Positions 43,380-54,051 are shown, counted from the first letter of the stretch. The stretch: DNA of 64,000 bases from Bimuria novae-zelandiae CBS 107.79 (GCA_010015655.1 ML976658.1:528166-592165), one strand, 5' to 3'. The notes: generated by a model from the sequence alone, not told the origin. Program-made: numbers and translations.

Positions 43380-43900
43380 GTAAGTTAGAATTATTAGTAG
43401 TATTACTCTTAATATTTGTTGCAAAGAAGGATAGAACACAACGTCTATATATTAACTATAAAAGGCTAAATAATATAACGATAAAAAACAGATACCTACT
43501 ACTAAATATATAAGAGTCTCGAGACAGGCTAGGACGAGCTAAGATATTCACACAATTCGACCTATAAGACGGATACCACCTTATACGAATAGTAATAGGT
43601 AACGAGTAGAAGATAGCCTTTTAAACTAGATATAGACTATTTAAGTACTAAGTTATGCCTTTTAGACTTACGAACGCACTAGCAACGTTCTAAGTAATAA
43701 TTAATAATATACTAAGAAACTACCTTAACATATTTATAATTACCTACCTTAACAATATCCTAGTATTTTCTAAATAAGAAAAAGATTATGTGTAACATAT
43801 ATAAATAGTATTATAAGCGCTAGATAGCGCTAACCTATAATTAAAGCTTAAAAAATGCAAGTTCTATGTCACGGAACTAGAGTTTCTAAGACATGTTATT
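43380..43900 (+). pseudogene. reverse transcriptase remnant
   Basis: Conserved blocks can be read through stops: the ARIFTQFDL..GYHLIRI region (about 43540-43600), VMPFRLTNALATF (about 43650-43690), and the catalytic loop at about 43742, which reads TYLNNILVFSK. The YxDD aspartates are both Asn here (GAC/GAT to AAC/AAT), so polymerase activity is lost. Confidence 0.9.
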
Positions 43901-44159
43901 AACACTAAAGGTATTTAAGTAAGCCCTTTAAAAATTAAGGAAGTAAAGAAGTAGAAATTACTTATTAATTTTAAAGAAGTATAAGCCTTCCTTAAATTTA
44001 CAGGATTTAATAGACAATTTATTATAGACTACTTTAGGATTACACTACCACTTACGAACCTTATAAAGAAAAATAAACCTTTTAATTAGATAAAAGAATA
44101 CGAATAAGTATTCTAAACACTATAAAAAGCATGCATTACGCTACCTATCCTTATACACT

Positions 44160-44580
44160 TTTAGGATAATAAACTATTACGTATTAAAATAGACGCAAGC
44201 GACTTGGCGGCCGGAGCATGCGCAAAATAAGAAAAGAATAGCAAATAGCACCTAGTTGTATACTACGCACACAAGTTCACACTAAAAGAATTATAGTATA
44301 AAGTATACAACAAAGAACTACTCGCAATAGTAAAAGCTATTAAACACTAGAGGAACTATGCATATAGTTGTTTAAAACTTATAATCTTTACGGACTATAA
44401 GAACCTTACACGTTTTATAACTATAAAAGAACTAACCTAAAGACAAGCAAGATAGTTAGAAACACTAAAATAATATAAATTTAAAATTATATATACCTTA
44501 GGTAAAGAAAACGGACGAGCAGACGCTCTTAGCAGAATAAATAATAATAATAAAAAAGTTAAAACCTACTCCGTAATATT
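44160..44580 (+). pseudogene. RNase H domain remnant
   Basis: KIDASDLAAGACA, VYYAHKFTLKEL, NKELLAIVKAIKH, FTDYKNLTRF and LGKENGRADALSR follow the usual gypsy RNase H order, with several in-frame stops. Confidence 0.85.
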
Positions 44581-44702
44581 AAAATAAAATCCTAATAGTT
44601 TCCCAGAACTAATAGCAGAACTTAATTAACTCCTTGTACTCACACGAGAAGTACCTAAGGAATAATAAATAGAGGTTATATAATAATACTACGACGACCC
44701 CG

Positions 44703-45054
44703 TGTACAGACACCTGTATCGGCGCAGGTCACTCAAAGGATCGATGTTGGCGTATCTCCTAGCAGAGGCATGTGGGAGTGCGTGTATAAGAATGTAGCCT
44801 CGAATGAATTAAGTGCCTATAGGCCTGGTACGAAAGGATACGGAAAAGGTACTGAACTACAAAGGCCCCAAGCTCCTCTAAATACACCTCTTCCCAGATG
44901 GCTAGCTAGCACATAACTGCCATAGGTTGACCGTCGGTCTGATAGATCCGAAATTGGTCCGATACGGATGAGTGTCGGTTTTCGGATGATCTCGAATCCT
45001 GTCTTGACTGGCCAAGGGTTCTCGTGTCGACGAGCGATTGTTCCTGTTACAACA
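44703..45054. mobile_element. nested solo LTR (352 bp), not RIP-degraded
   Basis: Normal-GC insert with sharp borders inside the AT-rich integrase region, beginning TGTACAGACAC and ending TTACAACA. Flanks CCCCG and CCCTG resemble a 5-bp target duplication with one change. It sits exactly between the codons for the gypsy DDP and HPGIR blocks. It is unrelated to the host element's LTR by eye. It has kept many CpA sites. Confidence 0.87.
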
Positions 45055-45600
45055 CCCTGGCATTAGAAAAATAATAGAACTTATCTAAAGGAATTACAGT
45101 TTTAAAGGAATTAAGGAAGTAGTAACTACCTACATCTACAAATGCGCAGAATGCTAGCGCAATAAATACGCAATATATCTCAGGTACAGAGAAATATAAG
45201 CTATTTAGATACCCACAGCACTATAGGAAGACATCGTAATAGATTTTATTATAGGATTACTAAAGTTAAAGGATCCTATAAATAGAGTAAGTTACGACGT
45301 AATACTAGTAATCGTATGCAGATTTACCAAGTACGTGGAACTACTACCTTGTAGAAAGATAACAACGGTAATAGAACTAGTATTCCTTATCCTAGATTAA
45401 CTTATACAATATTATGGCATTCCTAAGACAATTATTAGCGATAGAGACAAACTTTTTATTTTAAACTACTAAATAACACTTATAGCACTAATTAGAATAA
45501 AACGAAAACTATTAATAGTATATTATCCGTAGACCAACGGACAAACAGAACGTATAAATTAAATAATCGAAACGTACCTACGTATTTACTGTAATAACCA
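45055..45600 (+). pseudogene. integrase remnant (zinc and catalytic core)
   Basis: After the nested insert: HPGIRKIIELI, KCAECQRNKY (HHCC zinc finger remnant), then DIVIDFIIGL, VCRFTKYVELLPC, GIPKTIISDRDKLF and NGQTERIN, the DDE core in order, with many stop codons. Confidence 0.88.
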
Positions 45601-46079
45601 GAAGAATAACTAGATTTCCTTATTACTTATAGTATAATTAGCATATAATAATAAAATATTAGCAGCAACAGGATTTACACTATTTTATATAAACTACGAA
45701 AGATATCTATATCTCTTTAACTAAACACTTCCTACAACAACTAAGATAGAAGAGGCAATAAACATGGCGGAAACTATAAAGAAAATACACACATAACTCT
45801 AAAAGAACCTTAAGAAAGCTTAATAGCAAAGTATTTCCTACACGAACTAAAAAAGAAAAATAGCACCTTAGCTAAAGAAAGGGGATAAAGCATATCTGCT
45901 TACAAAAAATCTTTAAATCTAAAAGAAAAAGCACAAGAAACTAGATTATGTTAAAATTAGGCTATTTTTTATTATTAAATAAATATTACTAATTAACTAC
46001 TAATTAGAATTACTGCTAGATGCAAAGATACACCTAGTATTCTATATAGACTAACTTAAACCCGCAGACCCTAAAACAC

Positions 46080-46290
46080 TAGTTAAAATAACCTTCTATT
46101 ACTAGCTAGAGGAAGAAAATAAATTTAAAGTTAAAATACTCCTAGGATATAGGGAAGTAGGACGAGAAAACTTTTAAAATAATAAATTCTTATAAAAATA
46201 GTTAGTTAAGTAGAAAAGCTACCTACACTTAGAAAACATATAAGAACCTAAGTCTAAACTCTGTAAGAATTGCTAGTAACTCTTAAAAAA
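46080..46290 (+). pseudogene. integrase C-terminal chromodomain-like remnant
   Basis: LEEENKFKVKILLGYREVG, then a degraded stretch with K-LVK-KSYLHLEN and EPKSKL. This corresponds to the chromodomain pattern (E-VE-ILd-R...YLVKWKGY...NTWEP) with Trp codons turned into stops. It defines the element as a chromovirus, whose integrase tail targets chromatin. Confidence 0.75.
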
Positions 46291-46973
46291 GGCGTAAAAC
46301 AAAATTTATAATTACCACTACTATACTAGAATAATAAGAGAAAGCTTTAAAGGAAACGAGACTTACGCCACGATAATACTAAAGAAAAATACTACGCGAT
46401 AGATAAAAGAGGAGTATTAGTAAAATTATTTAATATTCTTATTATAGACTATATGAGAGGAGAGAGCCTAATTCTAAATATAGTTATAAGATAATTACTA
46501 AGGTTAGCGTTAACCTTAAGCTCTTTAGTAACCTTTATCTCTAACGCTAAATATTACGCTTTTTATTTAGTACGCTTTTTAGCCTACTTTAATATTTTCT
46601 TATTTTATAGAAGCCGCGTTAAAACTTCTACTAGTAACCTTTTATCTTTATCTACTTTCTTTTAATACTCCTTATAGGTTTTATCTAAGGACGCCTATAA
46701 TAAGTTAATATAAGGCTTTTAGGAGCGTACACACTTGGCACATTTTAGACAAGCGTTAGGATTAAAAGAAGGCATAATAATACAATTAGTATTAAATAAG
46801 AAATAATAATTATAAGAGATAAGATAAAGGACGCTATTATAATAAATTTTAGAGCTAAGATAGATAGCGCGGGCCTTAGAGGAAGATATTATAGTAAGAG
46901 CTAAATAAGTACGGGGTCACTAGACTTTAACTAATTAATAGGAAAGGTTAGGTAATCCGAGGACGGATTAATT

Positions 46974-46988
46974 AGAGGAGGGGGATAA
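46974..46988 (+). other. polypurine tract of the chromovirus
   Basis: AGAGGAGGGGGATAA directly abuts the 3' LTR, as expected for the plus-strand primer site. Confidence 0.85.
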
Positions 46989-47414
46989 TGTTAAGATCTA
47001 ATCTTATAGACACTTGGCTAGGCTCCAGAGTGCCCATGGTCTACAGGCGACTAATGGGGGCAGCTTACCTAGAAGGTCACGTGACTGCTCGACATGCTCG
47101 AAGCGAGCAAGTCGAGCAGGCGTAGAAGCCAAGACATTTGCTCGCTATGCTCGCTTTAAGCATGTAGAGCAGAGGAAGTATATAGGAACGCAAGAAGAAG
47201 TCTCTTCTACTTATATTTAACCTATTTATTAATCTATTGTTTAGATCTAAATAAGCAACCTTATTAATTTAATCGTGCTGTATACACCTTTAATACTAAC
47301 GCCCTAGTGACAAGCGCGAGCTATCACTACAACCCTCTTTCGTCCTACTAGTACTCCTACCCGAGAACCAACCATAGTCCCTTAGGGATTAGCTATCTCT
47401 TTGGGAGTTTAACA
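46989..47414 (+). repeat. chromovirus 3' LTR (426 bp)
   Basis: Same length and termini as the 5' LTR. Its distal part is less mutated (for example CGTGCTGTATACACC versus TATATTATACACACT), while its hairpin arm is more mutated. Confidence 0.95.
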
Positions 47415-47432
47415 CATCCCCAAAAGGAACGA

Positions 47433-47452
47433 GTAACGATAGCTATCGTTAC
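47433..47452. other. 20-bp perfect palindrome
   Basis: GTAACGATAGCTATCGTTAC is its own reverse complement. It lies 19 bp right of the chromovirus 3' LTR in unmutated-looking sequence. It may be the terminus of another element or a protein-binding site. Confidence 0.9.
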
Positions 47453-47605
47453 AAGGCATAGGATAGTATATATAGGCATCGTGACAAATATCCCCTAAAT
47501 TAGATTCTATTAGGACCTAAAGGAGGCTCTATAATGCCTGCCTCGCTAAGCTAAGAAACTTAACTAAATAAAGGTGTCTAAGATAAGAGTAGAAATAATA
47601 CTTAT

Positions 47606-47779
47606 TGTAAAAGGGCACCTTGCTAGAGCTTTCTACGCTAGCTAGGGTTAATCTAAGCAGCTAAGCAGCCAAGCACGCGATTCCCTAAACCTATAAATAG
47701 CTTAGTGTCTTAGTAGAGCTTTCTCTCTTTAATAGACTTTATTTACGAGCTCCCTAATTAAAGTTAACTATATATAATA
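47606..47779 (+). repeat. left 174-bp terminal repeat
   Basis: Shares with the right copy GGCACCTT, ACGCTAGCTAG, AAGCACGCGAT, TCTTAGTAGAGCTT and AATAGACTT; the differences are almost all C/T or G/A. Confidence 0.88.
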
Positions 47780-48289
47780 GTTATAAGCCTAGTATTTATA
47801 ACACTTTATAATACTTACTTTATACTAATTAATAATTATAGTAATAAACTATTTTTTACTTTTTATTATACTTACGCTTACGTCCTGCTACTTTATATCT
47901 TATAATAGAGCCTAACTATATAATAACTTTTATAAAGCTTTTAGTAAGTAACTAATTTATAAATTATAACTTATTTTTATCTTAGTACGCATAGCTTAAG
48001 TACCACGTAAATATTAAAAAAATATAGAGTTATATTAACTTTAAAGCTTTTAAGTAAATAAATATATATAACTAGGCTCTAGAGCTACTTGACCTAAATA
48101 TTAAAAGCAAGCTTTATATATAATAGCTTAAATACTATAGGCTAAAGTCTACTATTTATACTTAGCTTATAATAAAGCTTTAGGTATTCTAGAACTAGGT
48201 TTATACTATAATTAGGTAATTAGTAAACGCTGTAGGCGCTAATAAGAAAACTTAAGAATAATCTCTATCTAAGTAATAATAACTAGAAG

Positions 48290-48720
48290 GAGCAGGTACG
48301 ACATACATATAGAGAGGTTATCCTACGCCCACAAAGCAGCAGAACAACAGACATAACTAAATGGCTATCCGAATGGAATCGCGCACACGCCAACGCTGTG
48401 CTCCTAGATCTCTTAGAGATAAAGGGTACATTGCTAATAAAGGATTTCCTACGCTTAGCACTACGATACAACTATAAGTGGGTTTAGAGAGAGCTTAATA
48501 ACCTATCGCGACCAGGCGCAGTAGCAACTCTATCTCTAGAGGGATATGCTCGCTGGCTCGCGCAGCTCGGCCAAACAACAAAGCACGCAGGCATGTACGC
48601 TACGCTCGGAGGGCGCACTCCTGATGCGAACTACAAGTGCCTATGTAGAGCAAATAGCCAGCATTAATAGAAGCCTACAGAGTGCAACCACCTACAGTAT
48701 GCGCTCTAAAGAGAAGTATC
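48290..48720 (+). pseudogene. gag-like coding remnant, possibly Ty1/copia type
   Basis: Less AT-rich than its surroundings. The frame reads TDITKWLSEWNRAHANAVLL, LLIKDFLRLALRYNYKWV, then, after a TAG, LSLEGYARWLAQLG, TKHAGMYATLGGRTPDANYK and CLCRANSQH, two stops, KPTECNHLQ. A C-x-C-x5-H-x5-C knuckle at the end resembles gag proteins of fungal copia elements; family assignment is inferred. Trp codons appear as stops. Confidence 0.55.
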
Positions 48721-49216
48721 TTATAAGCTCTATAATAAACTTATAAGTAAAAAGATTAGTAAAATTAAAAGCTAAATTTAAAAAAATTAGTAAAAGGCAT
48801 TATTAGCTAAGCTTAAGTGAAAAGGGTAGGTAGAAAACCTTCTAGAATTTTTAGGGAATATTAAAGTATAGATTATAGTAAGCCTATAGGCAAATAAGCC
48901 TTTAATAGCTAGGCGCTATAATCCTATAGCTACCTATTCTTTTATTTATATACGCAGGTACTCGCGGGTCACGTTATAAGTAGATAATTACCCTTAAATA
49001 TTTATTAAAGCTTTATAGTAGTAGTACGCTACTCCTTATTTCTCGACTTTTTTTTTATAAAACTCTATATAAACTAGCTACTTAGACTAATTACTTAATA
49101 AGCTAAAGATTTAAGTTAGACGCTTTTTAAGCTTTACACGTAAGTTCGCTACTATTTTTATATTTTAAATTACTATTTAGCTTATCTTACTATGCTTTAT
49201 AAGCTAGAAAATATAT

Positions 49217-49390
49217 TATAAAAAGGCACCTTATTAAAGCTTTTTACGCTAGCTAGAGTTAATTTAAGTAGCTAAGTAGTTAAGCACGCGATCCTTTAAA
49301 CCCCTAAATAGTTTAGTATCTTAGTAGAGCTTCCTCTCCTTAATAGACTTTGTTTACGAGCTTCTTAATCGAAGTTGACTGTGCGTAATA
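49217..49390 (+). repeat. right 174-bp terminal repeat
   Basis: Matches the left copy over its whole length with RIP-type differences. It keeps GTGCG at its end where the left copy has TATAT. Confidence 0.88.
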
Positions 49391-50382
49391 ATATTATTAA
49401 AAATAAAATTAAGTATTAGGCGAGGCTAATAATTAGGCTAAAAGAAAGTGTAAGTAATCTTATCTACTTAAAGTAGGAAGTTAAGAAGGAATCTTAAAAA
49501 AGTAACTTAAAAGATCCTTAGAACTACTAAGGATAATAAGAGAACTAAATAGTTTTTATAATAGTAAAAGATAACCCTTATAAAAGAGGAGAGCCTTAGA
49601 AGTAAACTAAAAATAAGAAAGAAAGAAGAACTAGGTAGAAGTGGTATCTTTAGCTACTAAAAGAATAGTAAAATCCTTCTTAATAATATCTAGGTCTTCT
49701 TCTCTACTATCTAATATATTACTAAGATTAAGGAAGCTATTATCCTTCTTACTTAAGTACTCTCTAATTATAATAGCCTAAAGCTACTAGCGCAAGCCCT
49801 AATAGGCTTAAGTAAATATATTAGCTCCTGCAAGGATATATACGCCAAGAGTTTAATTCCAGTATTCCGAGGTCATCTGCGGAAGAGAAATCAAAGGGTA
49901 CAAGGGTTTAGCGCTCAAAGCCTCCTGCTGTTTCAAGAAAGGGGAGGGTGGTCCGCCATTGCATATAAGAAATGGATTTATCTGCATAACTGCGTACGAG
50001 TAGCATCAAGAGAGCACCAATCAGTTTGAATCGGTTCAATTTTCTAGAAAGAATAAAAATAGGTTTCTTCTAGGAATATGCCGTACAACACCTTCGTTTT
50101 CAAGGTCAATGGATCCGGAAGCCGAAAGCCGGGCAGGGAGAAGGGATCCCAGGTGCCATTCACATTTTCACTACCGTTGATTAGTCCTCACCTCAACGAC
50201 GTAGTCGGAAACTTACTGCTCGAGTAATCAGCCCGACTTAGCAGCATCAGATACCACCACTATCAATGGGTTCGCACCGGTTCCTCGGACAAGTTTGTCT
50301 CTACAGCATCAAAGCCATCAGAGACAGCGCACCCATCTTTCATACAACAAGCTCCCGGAGAACCCATGGATGCTTTGAGAGT
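49391..50382. other. end of the AT-rich island and flanking intergenic DNA
   Basis: AT-rich up to about 49850, with no recognisable remnant, then normal composition to the PLA2-like gene. The boundary is abrupt (near CCTGCAAGGATATATACGCC). Confidence 0.5.
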
Positions 50383-51161
50383 CTAGTCGCCCACAGGAAG
50401 AGGAGTCGCCAGCGTCACGTAGCAATTCCGACCATTCTCGTCGCAATCTTCGAAACGATAGACCTTGTCCGGAACCATGTGGTCGCAGTCGATATTGCGA
50501 TTGCCTTGGCAGGTGCGATATGGCGACTTGCTGTAGTCGATTTTGTCTTCCTTGCACTCGACCCGTGCGTCTTTGTTCCGTCCACCGCCAGCCTCCTTGC
50601 ACACTCTCCTCGTCGAAGGCCGCCCCTCGATCTTGTCTCATTCCTTCCGTACTTCATCATGCTTTCCAATGGATTTACCGCCGAACAATTTGACTACGCC
50701 GTAGTAGGCCCCGGCAACGACGTTACAGAATCCCTTGCTTTTGTGCTTGCGGTACTCGGCGAGGTCGTGGCTGAGGTTGTTGTCGCAAAGCTCATGCATT
50801 TGCTCGGTGAAACGACCCTGTCGATACAGGTTTGCATAGCAGAAGTTGTGGCGGCGACAGGCGCCCTTGACTATGTATGTCAGTAAAGTATAGCGAACGA
50901 ATGCTTGGGCAACGTACAGTCATAGCCAAATGGCGAATCTTCCGCGTGGGAGCACGCATCGGAAGTCCAGTACAGGTCGGCAGGACTCTGGGCGTGCCAG
51001 TGTTGCATGAACTCGGGGAGGGATGCGGCGAAGATGAGATAGTCCGTAAGAGCTTCGTCGCCAGCGTAGAACTTGCGTGCGGCGAGATTGTCGGCTATCA
51101 CTGATGGGACCGAGGCGGCGAGAACGGCTTGGGCGCACACCCAGCCAAGAGCGACCCGCAT
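50383..51161 (-). CDS. secreted PLA2-like protein, possibly interrupted
   Basis: Exon 1 is 51161-50918, exon 2 starts at 50870. A signal peptide (MRVALGWVCAQAVLAASVPS) precedes a domain resembling fungal/prokaryotic-type secreted phospholipase A2: LPEFMQHWHA, DACSHAEDSPFGYD, and the active helix CRRHNFCYANLYRQ. Family members have His-Asp at this site; here it is His-Asn. A Cys-rich C-terminal part (VECKED, CQGNRNIDCDH, DCDENGRNCY) ends at TAG 50383. One in-frame TGA (50638-50640) breaks exon 2. It could be a premature stop (CGA to TGA) or lie within a 57-nt intron (50652-50596, GTACGG...CAAG). The intact product would hydrolyse phospholipids outside the cell. It is the first gene beyond the RIP island. 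Confidence 0.7.
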
Positions 51162-52186
51162 TGTGGTGGTACCTGGGGCGAGCACTGTGTCTCAAGCCCT
51201 TGAAGCGAAGTGCTCACGTTCGAGTCATGCAAGGTGCTTGAGTGCTGCTACTTGCAGTGGGACAGATGAAAAAGGAAGTGACAAGAGTGTGTCGTTTTGT
51301 CCCCTCCCAGTCCAGCATAAAATCTATTCTACAATGCAAGCACGTTCAACGCACCATCGCAGAATTCGTCAGTATATTGAATATGAGGTCCGTCTTATAG
51401 CCCGTTTGAGCGCAACTTGCTGGACGATCAAGTGCTAAAAACGTCGACACTGCGTTGCGCATTTTGGGTAGAAACAGTACGCGAATCGTCTCCACCTTTC
51501 TGGCGCTAGACTGCATCAGATCTTCTGGCTTTCACAACCGCGGTATAGGATTAGTTGAGCCTGAGACGTTGAGCGCAGCTTCCAAGGATTTTTGCGGTGT
51601 TCTTCCCTTTGTCGAGGATGCTCTTGCGTAATGGTAGTAGTGAGCCACAAAGGATAGAGTTTGTAGCAGGAAAAGGTGGTAAGTAGCCCTAGGATAAATA
51701 ATAAAAGAGCTAAACTTAGATTACAAACGAAGTTTCGAATAGCTAACATTCAGCTGTACGTGAGAGAGATGGCTACCTATGATACGTAACGTAAATCCGG
51801 TAGCTCGCAAATACGGAACAGCTACGCGAAAATCGAATCCACACAGGGGGGAAGTACCCATGGAATACTAGTCCAATAATAAAAATAAGTGCTTCTATGG
51901 TTCCAAAGTTGTCCGTCCCAGTGGTCACCGGATGTCCTCAAGTATATCTATCTCTGACTCTTCGATTATTCAGGATAAGTCCTTCATGACCACAATTCTC
52001 AGCTCGCTGTTCTACCCAAAACCCCACAAACCCACGCCATCTCCCGTCGCCAGACCCCACAAACACTCCAGCAAGCTTACTAGCTGCAACACCACATGTA
52101 AACAAAAGTCGCTATTCAACGTTTGTACCTTCGCTGAAAGATTCTCCCAGACTACACAAATAAGAGCCCCACGCTTGCGAATCACC
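51162..52186. other. intergenic
   Basis: Upstream of the PLA2-like gene on one side and the small membrane protein on the other. The plus-strand frame is open from 51932 in phase with the next gene but looks like a Ser/Pro/His-rich leader. Confidence 0.45.
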
Positions 52187-52468
52187 ATGTCGTCCGCTCC
52201 AGTAATTGACGAACGTACCCAAGAAGCATTCGTCACATTTCTCAACCTCGGCGCAGCTATCTTGATGTACACGACGTACAGGATGCTCAAGACCACCATC
52301 ATATCCATTTCCCACGTCGTCGCACACTTCTGCGGAATTCCCGAGCTAGCGGAGTTGATTGTTACGATCATCCGGATTGTTGTGGTCTGGCTCATTCTCC
52401 GACGCATTGATTCGGCGCTGGAGGCTTTGCTACGGCTACTGGAAGCTTATGGGATAACTGATAACTGA
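52187..52468 (+). CDS. small two-helix membrane protein, unknown family
   Basis: Ninety-three codons from ATG 52187 in a strong context (ATCACCATGTC). An upstream in-frame ATG at 51932 would add 85 residues of low-complexity leader. Two hydrophobic segments are visible (AFVTFLNLGAAILMYTTYRM and LAELIVTIIRIVVVWLIL), followed by an amphipathic end (RIDSALEALLRLLEAYG). No motif identifies it; a small organelle or plasma-membrane protein is possible. It is adjacent to other small membrane-protein loci. Confidence 0.5.
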   Translation: MSSAPVIDERTQEAFVTFLNLGAAILMYTTYRMLKTTIISISHVVAHFCGIPELAELIVTIIRIVVVWLILRRIDSALEALLRLLEAYGITDN

Positions 52469-52847
52469 GAGTACCATTGGGGAATCGATGACGAACGCAA
52501 ATGGAATAGGGATACATGCTGCGAAGTCGGGTCTCACGCCTTTAAAAAAGCTGCAAGTTAACCTGGGGTGACTTGACCGTATTTACAAACAGGTTATATT
52601 TGGCGGGAGCTCACCTGCGGGCTATCTGTAACTTTTCCGAGGATGTGAGAGCCCGATTTTCAAGTTGAATGCACGTTACGGAAGGAGAATTTATGTTTCA
52701 TGTTCACTGTCTTGTTATTTGGTGTGATTTTTACTGGCTGTTGCGCTTCGACCACCGCCCTCCTACAGAAATCCATACAATAGTGGATAATCTGAAACAC
52801 TGATCTCTCATCATGAAGCACTTCCAATTATAGTCCAGATTCTTTCT
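52469..52847. other. intergenic
   Basis: Convergent 3' flanks of the neighbouring genes. No feature recognised. Confidence 0.5.
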
Positions 52848-53814
52848 TCAAAATCCACTCGAACCCGCATACACCCCATCAACAGCTCCATGCTCAGAAG
52901 CACTCATATTCCTCATCCCCATCGGCGAACCCGTCTCAGCCACCTCCTCATACATCCCGCGCAGAAACCGCGGCTGCAACGCAGCCATCCGTCCCGTCAA
53001 TTGGTCATCCGTCAGCAAGGTGTCCGAAGTTGGAGTCTCACGGCGAGCGACGGCGGGCGAACTCTCCTGGCCAAATGTCATCTGTCCCGTATTAGACGTA
53101 ACTTTCTCAACTAGAGATTCACAGGGCTCATTCCAATGAGCATCGATGTGCATACAAGGTAGATAGCTTGATTGACTCGCATTAGCTTGCTGAGGAGGTG
53201 CTTCGCTATGATCTCTTACACGAATGTTCGCAAAGGAAGCTCCCAGAACATCGTCAACGGGGAATCCAGGCGCAGCATGAGGTGCAGCTGCAACAGGGCG
53301 GGGAGTCACAGGCTGGGCGTTCCACGGCGGAACGGAAGACTGCGTGCCCATGGTGGCATAAGCGCCGTAGCGACCGCCCATGTTAGGCACGCCGAAGCGG
53401 ACGCTGTGGTCGGGGGGCTGGGTGGGTACGTATGGAGTGTGCATAGTCTGTGACTCATCGTTGAGTTTAGATACCAGAGGAAGTGGAGAGCGGGCTCACT
53501 GCTTCGTTCTACATATTTTGCATGGCCTGGTCAGTATTCATGCCGGACAGATGATCCGGGACGGGACCGAGATCTGGGTTTTCCCTAGAGGCCCTGTACT
53601 GAAGCATGTTAGTGTTGATATTCAGAGTGTCGAAGAAAGTGTTGAATCTGACTCCTGGAATTACATCTGGCAGCGGTATACGGTTACACCATAGGGATTG
53701 AGGATCGATCTCGAGATTGAGGCAGTAGACGATGAAACATGCTCCCGCGGCAATTACTACGAGAAAGACAACGAGCATGTATAACTGATTGCTTTCGAAG
53801 TTCGGTAGGCCCAT
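52848..53814 (-). pseudogene. single-pass membrane protein with disordered tail, in-frame TAG
   Basis: Exon 1 (53814-53500) encodes an N-terminal membrane anchor (LYMLVVFLVVIAAGACFIVYCL) and a polar region. A phase-0 intron with a GTGAGC donor and CACAG acceptor (53499-53448) leads to exon 2 (53447-52848), a Pro/Ala/Met-rich disordered domain of about 200 residues. Five codons before the donor lies a TAG (53509-53511). Since splice phase and composition agree on both sides, the TAG probably replaces CAG in a once-continuous protein of about 300 residues. Alternatively these are two separate genes of 101 and 198 codons. Family unknown. Confidence 0.5.
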
Positions 53815-54051
53815 GTCGAGTTGGTAGTTGAACCTCTCGAGGTTGAGGCGCGTTGAGTGCTGATGGGTTGTTCAAAGAAGAAGAATATGGAAGCGATATA
53901 AGTACTGTGTATGAGTGAGCTCTAATGGTATTCTGCATACATAATGAGCACGAGCGGGCCACAGAACGCGTGGAAGACATGGCGGTGAAAAAGAATAGAT
54001 TTCCCCAAGTCATTTGTAGCAAACCACAATGGCAATGAACAACATTGTGCA

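Larger units (their letters stand above)
40276..47414 (+). mobile_element. full-length degraded Ty3/gypsy chromovirus
   Basis: Two 426-bp LTRs (40276-40701, 46989-47414) bound 6.3 kb of AT-rich internal DNA; both LTRs start TGTTAA and end TTAACA. Plus-strand gag-pol remnants appear in gypsy order: zinc knuckle, protease, reverse transcriptase, RNase H, integrase and a C-terminal chromodomain-like segment. A purine tract precedes the 3' LTR. Every domain is full of stops and catalytic residues are changed. Flanking pentamers (CTGCT and CATCC) do not match, so no target duplication is visible. A solo LTR is nested at 44703-45054. Dead element, so mobility would need another copy. Confidence 0.95.
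47606..49390 (+). mobile_element. degraded element with 174-bp terminal direct repeats
   Basis: Direct repeats of equal length at 47606-47779 and 49217-49390 enclose 1.4 kb. The left copy starts TGTAAAAGGGCACC; the right copy starts TATAAAAAGGCACC (TG altered to TA). The left repeat is followed by TTATAAGCC, a possible primer-binding site. The only coding trace is a gag-like stretch near 48290-48720; no pol is present. It is best read as a non-autonomous or internally deleted LTR retrotransposon. No matching target duplication is seen. Confidence 0.8.
39120..49850. other. RIP-type AT-rich island
   Basis: About 10.7 kb in which base composition shifts sharply to A/T with abundant TpA and scarce CpA, bounded by normal DNA on both sides. 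It contains a transposase fragment, a full-length degraded chromovirus, an undamaged nested solo LTR and a second terminal-repeat element. Coding remnants show TGG-to-TAG, CAG-to-TAG, Asp-to-Asn and Cys-to-Tyr changes, the transitions expected from repeat-induced point mutation. Confidence 0.93.

Noticed and set aside
40276..47414. Target-site duplication for the chromovirus
   Set aside because: The flanking pentamers CTGCT and CATCC do not match, even allowing for C-to-T change.
50266..50886. 206-codon plus-strand frame
   Set aside because: It is the antisense shadow of the PLA2-like gene, whose signal peptide, splice sites and cysteine pattern favour the minus strand.
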